Below, in pieces: positions 28,677-34,061 of a DNA stretch of 34,061 bases. Each line of letters opens with the position of its first letter. Position 1 is the stretch's first letter. The translations under genes and the position numbers were made by a program. The DNA lies in the NCBI GenBank assembly GCA_023255335.1, contig JALRIS010000009.1, positions 1 to 34,061 of the forward strand, written 5' to 3'. The stretch is from Flavobacteriales bacterium (GTDB taxonomy: Bacteria > Bacteroidota > Bacteroidia > Flavobacteriales_D > CAJJDF01). Below the pieces are notes generated by a model. That model was not told the origin of the DNA, ran no database searches, and saw nothing but the letters and a program-made list of their open reading frames with translations.

Positions 28677-29358
28677 TTAGTCCTATCAGTGTTAGATTTG
28701 GTTCTACAAATATGTTACTTTTTAATTCCTTATCAAAGAAAGATGCATCTCCACCGGTCAAAATAACTGTTAAATTTTCATAAACTAACCGGTAATTAGC
28801 AATCAACCCATCAATTTCGGCTACAACCCCATTTACCACTCCCGAATTGATTGCGGAGTAAGTTGAATCGCCAATTAATTTGGGATGTGAAGAAGGTTCC
28901 AACAGTGGCAACAAGCTTGTAAACTCATTCAACGCTTTGAAGCGCATAAGTACACCAGGAGAGATACTTCCGCCCAAATACTTTCCTTGGTTAGAGACAA
29001 AATCGAATTTTATACACGTCCCACAATCTACAACTAGTTTATTTTCATCTGGTCGAAGAAAATGACCTCCTACAGCATTGGCCAATCTATCGTTTCCCAG
29101 GGTAGAAGGAGTCGTGTAAGAGTTAACAATAGGAATAGAGGTCTTGTAAGTTAGCTCGGTTATATCGCATGACACTAGGGAAGTAAGTTCATTCAGACTT
29201 TCGTTTGTTACAGTGCTCACCAAGCAACCGGTCAATACCTTTCCTTCAATAAATTGGGCTAAATCTTGCCAATCTCCTGCCCCTTTAACTAACAAAGTTT
29301 GCCCTTGAAAAAGAGCAAACTTCATTACAGTATTTCCTATATCTAAAATTAAATTCAC
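28645..29358 (-). CDS. coaX: Type III pantothenate kinase
   Basis: MNLILDIGNTVMKFALF, LGNDRLANAVGGHFL, LVVDCGTCIKFDFV, YLGGSISPGVLMRFKALNEFTSLLP, VILTGGDA. Confidence 0.95.
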   Translation of the reverse strand: MNLILDIGNTVMKFALFQGQTLLVKGAGDWQDLAQFIEGKVLTGCLVSTVTNESLNELTSLVSCDITELTYKTSIPIVNSYTTPSTLGNDRLANAVGGHFLRPDENKLVVDCGTCIKFDFVSNQGKYLGGSISPGVLMRFKALNEFTSLLPLLEPSSHPKLIGDSTYSAINSGVVNGVVAEIDGLIANYRLVYENLTVILTGGDASFFDKELKSNIFVEPNLTLIGLNEILRHNISH

Positions 29359-29360
29359 TT

Positions 29361-30290
29361 CTATTTCAGCGCTAAATTCAGATTGAAGTCGGTCAACTTT
29401 TTGAACTCATCGACTCTTGAGTTAATTTCTTCCAAAGAAAGGTTCTCTATTCTCTCAGACCCAAACTTCTCAACACAAAAAGATGCCATAGCAGAACCAA
29501 CGATTACAGCTCTTTTCATATTTTCAAATGACGTATCGTCTGTGCTTGCCAAATAACCGATAAAACCTCCCGCAAACGTATCTCCTGCTCCGGTAGGGTC
29601 AAACACTTCTTCGAGTGGTAACGCTGGCGCATAGAAAATTTCATCTTCTCCAAACAAAAGAGCTCCGTGTTCTCCTTTCTTTATAATCAAAAACTTCGGC
29701 CCCATCGCCAAGATTACTTTTGCCGCCTTTCGTAGAGAATATTCTCCGGATAACAATCTAGCTTCTTCATCATTAATGGTCAATAAATCCACTCGAGCGA
29801 TTACTTTTTTAAGATCATCCAAGGCTACTTCCATCCACAAATTCATGGTATCAAGCATAGTAAATTTAGGCTTTTCCCCTAGTCTATCCAACACCTGATT
29901 TTGGATAGCCGGAACTAAGTTCCCCAGCATTACATACTCAGAATTTTTCTGGGATTCAGGAATAATTGGATCAAAGTTTTCAAGAACATTAAGTTGTGTA
30001 TCAAGAGTATCTCTCGTATTCATGTCGTTGTGATACCTTCCAGACCAAAAGAAAGTCTTTTCTCCATCTTTAATCTGCAAACCTTCTAAGTCAATGTTTC
30101 TTGACTCTAGCTTATCGATCATGTCTTGAGGAAAATCATCTCCTACTACAGACACGATACCTGACTTATTCAAAAAATAGGAAGCAGACAAAGCAATGTA
30201 GGTACAAGATCCTCCTACAATTTTATCTCTTTTCCCAAAAGGGGTTTCTAATGCATCAAATGCTACGGTACCAATGGATAATAAATTCAT
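29361..30290 (-). CDS. PfkB family carbohydrate kinase
   Basis: VGGSCTYIALSASYF N-terminal motif; FDPTGAGDTFAGGFIGYLA PfkB C-terminal signature. Confidence 0.92.
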   Translation of the reverse strand: MNLLSIGTVAFDALETPFGKRDKIVGGSCTYIALSASYFLNKSGIVSVVGDDFPQDMIDKLESRNIDLEGLQIKDGEKTFFWSGRYHNDMNTRDTLDTQLNVLENFDPIIPESQKNSEYVMLGNLVPAIQNQVLDRLGEKPKFTMLDTMNLWMEVALDDLKKVIARVDLLTINDEEARLLSGEYSLRKAAKVILAMGPKFLIIKKGEHGALLFGEDEIFYAPALPLEEVFDPTGAGDTFAGGFIGYLASTDDTSFENMKRAVIVGSAMASFCVEKFGSERIENLSLEEINSRVDEFKKLTDFNLNLALK

Positions 30291-30387
30291 TCAGTTTTGT
30301 GAGTTTTTGTTTTATGTTTTTAATATTCTGAATTTGTGCGATTTACACGTTTAAAAAATTGTTTTCCAACTTTTTTTTACAAATATA

Positions 30388-30418
30388 TTGTTTAATTAGA
30401 AACTTTCCCTTAATATTG
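30388..30418 (+). promoter_or_regulatory. Promoter of tRNA-Asn (TTG-N20-TAATATTG)
   Basis: TTG at 30388-30390, TAATATTG at 30411-30418; one mismatch to TAnnTTTG. Confidence 0.5.
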
Positions 30419-30458
30419 CACTCCGATTTGAAAAAAGCGGAAAAAACCAGATTAAAAT

Positions 30459-30532
30459 TCCCCCTTAGCTCAGCTGGTTAGAGCGGTTGACTGTTAATCA
30501 ATAGGTCCAAGGTTCGAGTCCTTGAGGGGGAG
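30459..30532 (+). tRNA. tRNA-Asn(GTT)
   Basis: 74 nt cloverleaf: acceptor TCCCCCT/AGGGGGA, D-arm GCTC..GAGC, anticodon loop CTGTTAA (GTT), T-arm CAAGG-TTCGAGT-CCTTG, discriminator G; CCA not encoded. Confidence 0.96.
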
Positions 30533-30592
30533 CAAAAAGACAAGCCATTAATAGCAATATTAATGGCTTTTTTGCTTTATAAAAGTAGCGCT
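30522..30592 (+). repeat. Direct repeat copy 1: tRNA-Asn 3' end plus downstream terminator and AGTAGCGCT tail
   Basis: 71 nt, 70/71 identical to 30924-30994 (single A/G difference). Confidence 0.97.
30542..30573 (+). terminator. Rho-independent terminator of tRNA-Asn
   Basis: AAGCCATTAAT-AGCAAT-ATTAATGGCTT followed by TTTT; 11-bp perfect stem. Confidence 0.88.
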
Positions 30593-30607
30593 ATGACTTA
30601 ATTTTAC

Positions 30608-30856
30608 GTGTATATACTTTTCTCTCAATCTGCTAACAACTATTACATTGGATTTTCCGAAAATCCCGAGAGACGACTAAGCGAACATAATGACGAGAGA
30701 AATAAAAAGTGGACGCGAAACGGCAGACCTTGGACAATCCTTAGAATTATTCCATTTGAATCAAAATCAGAAGCTCTGAAAGCAGAAAGGTTCATTAAAA
30801 ATCAAAAAAGCAGAAAACTTATCGAAACAATAGTTAATCAAGGATGGAAAGAATAG
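30608..30856 (+). CDS. GIY-YIG nuclease domain protein (YhbQ/URI-like), GTG start, or 5'-disrupted ORF from ATG 30593
   Basis: VYILFSQSANNYYIGFSENPERRLSEHNDERNKKWTRNGRPWTILRI: GIY-YIG-type YIL...YIG, R-x-x-x-HN. The upstream ATG at 30593 is in frame but separated by TAA at 30599-30601. Confidence 0.85.
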   Translation: MYILFSQSANNYYIGFSENPERRLSEHNDERNKKWTRNGRPWTILRIIPFESKSEALKAERFIKNQKSRKLIETIVNQGWKE

Positions 30857-30874
30857 CTCCTTAGCTGGGTAGAG

Positions 30875-30890
30875 TCCCGATTGATCGGGA
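30875..30890. repeat. Palindromic hairpin 1 inside the degenerate tRNA
   Basis: TCCCGAT-TG-ATCGGGA. Confidence 0.9.
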
Positions 30891-30908
30891 TTAATCAATA
30901 GGTCCAAC

Positions 30909-30922
30909 CCCGAACCTTCGGG
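30909..30922. repeat. Palindromic hairpin 2 inside the degenerate tRNA
   Basis: CCCGAA-CC-TTCGGG. Confidence 0.9.
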
Positions 30923-30923
30923 A

Positions 30924-30994
30924 TTGAGGGGGAGCAAAAAGACAAGCCATTAATAGCAATATTAATGGCTTTTTTGCTTTGTAAAAGTAGCGCT
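30924..30994 (+). repeat. Direct repeat copy 2: tRNA-Asn 3' end plus terminator and AGTAGCGCT tail
   Basis: 70/71 identical to 30522-30592; offset 402 bp. Confidence 0.97.
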
Positions 30995-31120
30995 GTTACA
31001 ATCCTTTCTCAGAACCTGTGAGCAAAAGACATATTCTGGAGAACTCATTCATTTTTGAGGGTATTAATTCTCAGTCCAATATTTATTAGTTAATTTTGTC
31101 TCACACAAAAACGAATAAAC

Positions 31121-32005
31121 TTGCTAAATTTTTTCAACGAAATATTATTTACCTACGGAGAGCCTGAAGAGAAAGTCATTCGGGTAAAAGCTCTATTTTT
31201 TATTCTCCTAACTATTGTGATTGCTTTCGGTATTACAAAAATACTAAAAGCGATCACTCACAAGTTTATGGACAAAAACCCGGATAGTAAGGGTAGAATC
31301 GACTCTTTTGTTCAGATTCAAAAATACATTATGTCTTTCCTTGCGTTTTTGGTTTGTTTAAAATTCTTAAAAGTAGATCTAACTAGCATCATCGTAAGTG
31401 CCAGTGCTATTTTGGTTGTTATTTCTTTTGGCCTTCAGAGCTTGTTTACCGATTTCATCTCCGGTGTTATTATCCTTTTTGATGGAACTATAAAGTCAAA
31501 TGACATTATAGAAGTAGACAATAAGATAGGAAAAGTGGAAAAAATAACGCTAAGAAACACAACCCTCATTACGCGAGATGATTACACGATCATTATGCCC
31601 AACAAGAAATTCATTACGGAAAACGTAACGAACTGGAGTCACAACAATAATATAATGAGATTCAAGATTGAGGTAGGGGTTGCCTATGGAAGTGACACAA
31701 AACTGGTAGCAAAATTATTAATGAGTTGTTTGGAAACACATTCCTTGGTTAGTAAAAACAGAAAAGGATTTGTTGGTTTCAAGGACTTTGGAGATTCGGC
31801 ACTCATTTTTGAACTGTACTTCTGGACCTCAGAAATTTTTAGAATCGAAATATTAAAGAGCGACCTGCGTTTTATGATTGACAAAGCATTTAGAGACAAC
31901 GGAATAACAATTCCTTTTCCGCAGCGAGACTTACACATTATTCCTCCTAAAACTAAGGATGAAAAAACTGCTGACAACGAGTCACAAACCCCTTTGACAC
32001 AATGA
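31121..32005 (+). CDS. Mechanosensitive ion channel (MscS family)
   Basis: LVVISFGLQSLFTDFISGVIILFDGTIKSNDIIEVDNKIGKVEKITLRNTTLITRDDYTIIMPNKKFITENVTNWS; apparent TTG start. Confidence 0.92.
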   Translation: MLNFFNEILFTYGEPEEKVIRVKALFFILLTIVIAFGITKILKAITHKFMDKNPDSKGRIDSFVQIQKYIMSFLAFLVCLKFLKVDLTSIIVSASAILVVISFGLQSLFTDFISGVIILFDGTIKSNDIIEVDNKIGKVEKITLRNTTLITRDDYTIIMPNKKFITENVTNWSHNNNIMRFKIEVGVAYGSDTKLVAKLLMSCLETHSLVSKNRKGFVGFKDFGDSALIFELYFWTSEIFRIEILKSDLRFMIDKAFRDNGITIPFPQRDLHIIPPKTKDEKTADNESQTPLTQ

Positions 32006-32649
32006 CAACTGAATTTATCAAAACTAACTCCATTTTACATTCTTTTCTGACAGAATTGAGAGATATTGAGATTCAGAATGACTCCATGCGATTTAGAAGA
32101 AACATCGAGCGAATTGGCGAAATAATGGCCTACGAACTGAGCAAAACTCTGGATTATAAGGAAGAAAACATTTCTACTCCACTTGGAACAAAAAGTGTCT
32201 TTAGCCCGGTAAATCAGCCCGTAATTGCTACTATTTTACGAGCAGGATTGCCGTTGCATCAGGGAGTTTTAAACTATTTTGACAAAGCTGAAAGTTGTTT
32301 CATTTCTGCTTTTCGAAAACATGCCAATGAAACAGAATTTGAGGTTGAAATTGAATATTTATCAAGCCCTTCTTTAGAGGGAAAAACTCTTGTGTTGTGC
32401 GACCCCATGCTCGCTACGGGCGCCTCTATGATTTTGGCTTACAAGGCTGCAATCAAAAATGGAGTTCCTAAAAAAGTACATATATTATCTGTAGTTGCCT
32501 CGCCCGAGGGCTTGGCAGCAACACAAAACTTCTTTCCAGAAAATACCGATTTTTGGATTGGAGAAATAGACTCTCACTTGAATGATAAATCCTATATCGT
32601 TCCTGGTTTGGGAGATGCCGGTGATCTAACCTACGGACCTAAATTATAA
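32002..32649 (+). CDS. upp: Uracil phosphoribosyltransferase
   Basis: TILRAGLPLHQGVLNYF, LCDPMLATGASMILAYKAA, YIVPGLGDAGDLTYG motifs; ATGA overlap with mscS. Confidence 0.94.
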   Translation: MTTEFIKTNSILHSFLTELRDIEIQNDSMRFRRNIERIGEIMAYELSKTLDYKEENISTPLGTKSVFSPVNQPVIATILRAGLPLHQGVLNYFDKAESCFISAFRKHANETEFEVEIEYLSSPSLEGKTLVLCDPMLATGASMILAYKAAIKNGVPKKVHILSVVASPEGLAATQNFFPENTDFWIGEIDSHLNDKSYIVPGLGDAGDLTYGPKL

Positions 32650-32652
32650 AAC

Positions 32653-33081
32653 ATGTTACTTCCCTATATTGGTATTTTCTTTTGGTCAATGATCAAATTT
32701 CTTTTTGCGCCCGCAACTGCACGATTTATAGAAGGGAATCATTTTATTATCACCTATTTAGTTTGTGTTTCTGGTGCAATGACCGGAGCAGGAATTTGTT
32801 ACTACCTTTCTGTTTATCTGATTAATCTCACTCAAGCCAGAAGAGCAAAAAAAGGAATAAAGAAAAAAGTATTTACCAAAAAGAATAAATTAATCATCAG
32901 GACAAAAAACAGTCTGGGGATTGTTGGTTTAGCATTACTCACTGCTTCATTTATCTCCATTCCTTTGGGTACAATAATTACAGCTAAATTTTACCGGCAT
33001 AAAAAAGGAGCAATTTTGTATATCTTTGGCGCTATCTTAGTAGTTGGTTTTTTTACAACGCTCATTTCCTATTCACTTTGA
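32653..33081 (+). CDS. Small multi-pass membrane protein, unknown function
   Basis: 142 aa with four hydrophobic segments and a basic cytoplasmic loop. Confidence 0.65.
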   Translation: MLLPYIGIFFWSMIKFLFAPATARFIEGNHFIITYLVCVSGAMTGAGICYYLSVYLINLTQARRAKKGIKKKVFTKKNKLIIRTKNSLGIVGLALLTASFISIPLGTIITAKFYRHKKGAILYIFGAILVVGFFTTLISYSL

Positions 33082-33085
33082 CCTT

Positions 33086-33733
33086 ATGAAAATTCTCCGC
33101 TACCTCCTTTATTCGATTGCAGTTTTGCTGCTTGTGATGTGTAAGAATGAAAAGTCTTCCATCCCGTTTGAATTATATCACAAAATGGACATCGACAGAG
33201 AGGAAGAAAACAAACTAAACCCAAGAACGACCGTTTCTATCCCTTTTAGTTACAACCAAATTTTCGATCCTTTTTTGAGTCTTAAAGAAAACCGAAATTC
33301 TCAGAAAGCAGATTTCTTGAAAGGGAACTCCCACAAACTTAAAATCCATGTGCTAGATAGTATAACTACAAAAATGAATGTCACACAACGAAAGGGGCGG
33401 AAAGAAAGATTTGTGAAGGCTTTTCCGGTAATAATTGAAAATATAGCTTCATTAAAAACAATGTCACTTCCGGTTCATAGAGGATGCGCAGTATTGATCC
33501 AACAAATGAAAACCAAGAAAAACACATGGATTGATATCGAAAAACGAACAAAAGAAAAGCTTGGGGATTTTTATTACCAAATCAAACCCAAGCAATATGT
33601 GTTTACCAAAATTCCGATCTACGAAGGAAAAGACAGTGTGGAATTAAGGATAAAATTAGAATTGGAAGAAACTGAGATTTACAGTAATAGTTATTTCAGC
33701 ACGGTACCCAATTGGATTAAGAAAAAACAATAA
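33086..33733 (+). CDS. Hypothetical lipoprotein or secreted protein
   Basis: MKILRYLLYSIAVLLLVMCKNEKSS lipobox-like N-terminus. Start moved to the ATG at 33086. Confidence 0.6.
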   Translation: MKILRYLLYSIAVLLLVMCKNEKSSIPFELYHKMDIDREEENKLNPRTTVSIPFSYNQIFDPFLSLKENRNSQKADFLKGNSHKLKIHVLDSITTKMNVTQRKGRKERFVKAFPVIIENIASLKTMSLPVHRGCAVLIQQMKTKKNTWIDIEKRTKEKLGDFYYQIKPKQYVFTKIPIYEGKDSVELRIKLELEETEIYSNSYFSTVPNWIKKKQ

Positions 33734-33737
33734 GTTC

Positions 33738-33908
33738 CTACATTTCAAGACTTACCGTAGGAAACTGACGGTCTACTTTCTTAAACAACCCCTGTAATAC
33801 TTTACCAGGCCCTACCTCAACTACCTCAGACAAACCATTATCGATCATGTTGTTCATGGTTTGGGTCCACCGCACAGCTCCTGTTAATTGATTAATCAAA
33901 TTTTCTTT
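33738..33908 (-). CDS. fabD: Malonyl CoA-ACP transacylase, C-terminal fragment (frame broken near 33909)
   Basis: Hand translation of the minus strand: KENLINQLTGAVRWTQTMNNMIDNGLSEVVEVGPGKVLQGLFKKVDRQFPTVSLEM*; FabD C-terminal motifs. In-frame TGA directly upstream. Confidence 0.82.
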   Translation of the reverse strand, partial: KENLINQLTGAVRWTQTMNNMIDNGLSEVVEVGPGKVLQGLFKKVDRQFPTVSLEM

Positions 33909-34061
33909 TCATACAATGTTCCCAAAAGGTCCATGGCCTGCTTCTGATCCAGCAGCCACCCATTCTCAATCTGACTTGCAATGATCTCTTGCACCTTGTG
34001 CTCCAGTTCAATGCTCTGGTCACCGAAGGGCTTCAGCTTGTCTGTCAAGTAGTTGTACGTG
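33909..34061. other. Sequence of discordant composition replacing the expected fabD upstream coding region
   Basis: Hand-counted about 49% GC over 33911-34061. An open minus frame reads TYNYLTDKLKPFGDQSIELEHKVQEIIASQIENGWLLDQKQAMDLLGTLYEKKI*, unrelated to FabD and using CTG/AAG/CCC-rich codons. Confidence 0.7.

Larger units (their letters stand above)
30854..30934 (+). pseudogene. Degenerate tRNA-Asn copy with two hairpin replacements
   Basis: D-arm-like TAGCTCCTTAGCTGGGTAGAG, then TTAATCAATAGGTCCAA (17/17 with tRNA-Asn), then TTGAGGGGGAG; no intact anticodon or T-arm. Confidence 0.8.

Noticed and set aside
30854-30994. Second functional tRNA-Asn
   Set aside because: Anticodon stem/loop and T-arm are replaced by palindromes and no GTT anticodon remains, so it cannot form a cloverleaf.
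1-34061. CRISPR array, prophage, IS transposase or known defence system
   Set aside because: No regularly spaced repeats, and no transposase, integrase or Cas-like ORFs in the track; the only mobile-like signature is the GIY-YIG/tRNA unit.

Overview
The window looks like a chromosomal segment from a low-GC Bacteroidota genome, probably Flavobacteriales-like. The lineage call rests on TAnnTTTG-type promoters, a T9SS C-terminal domain, ELWxxDGT repeats and gene content. Most of it is ordinary metabolic and envelope genes: aroC, trxB, sppA, folK, a deoxynucleoside kinase, a GT2 pair, ccmB/C/D/E, nadK, gpmI, pssA, purS, tandem DUF1573 proteins, an lptC/TPR/OMP/coaX block, a PfkB kinase, tRNA-Asn, mscS, upp and partial fabD. 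The strongest unexplained structure is at about 30459-30994. An intact tRNA-Asn(GTT) and its terminator are followed by a small GIY-YIG ORF. That ORF runs directly into a degenerate tRNA-Asn copy in which two CCCGA/TCGGG hairpins replace the anticodon-arm and T-arm segments, and then into a second copy (70/71 nt) of the tRNA 3' end plus terminator. The direct repeat ends exactly at an ATG whose frame continues into the GIY-YIG ORF through one TAA. This looks like a tRNA-embedded GIY-YIG/palindrome mobile element. A second notable locus (13322-16261) is a Fur/Zur-like regulator divergent from a ZnuD-like TonB receptor and a Cys/His-rich small lipoprotein, with two strong inverted repeats in the 77-bp shared promoter region. 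The last ~150 bp (33909-34061) breaks fabD with sequence of different composition, which suggests a chimeric junction.
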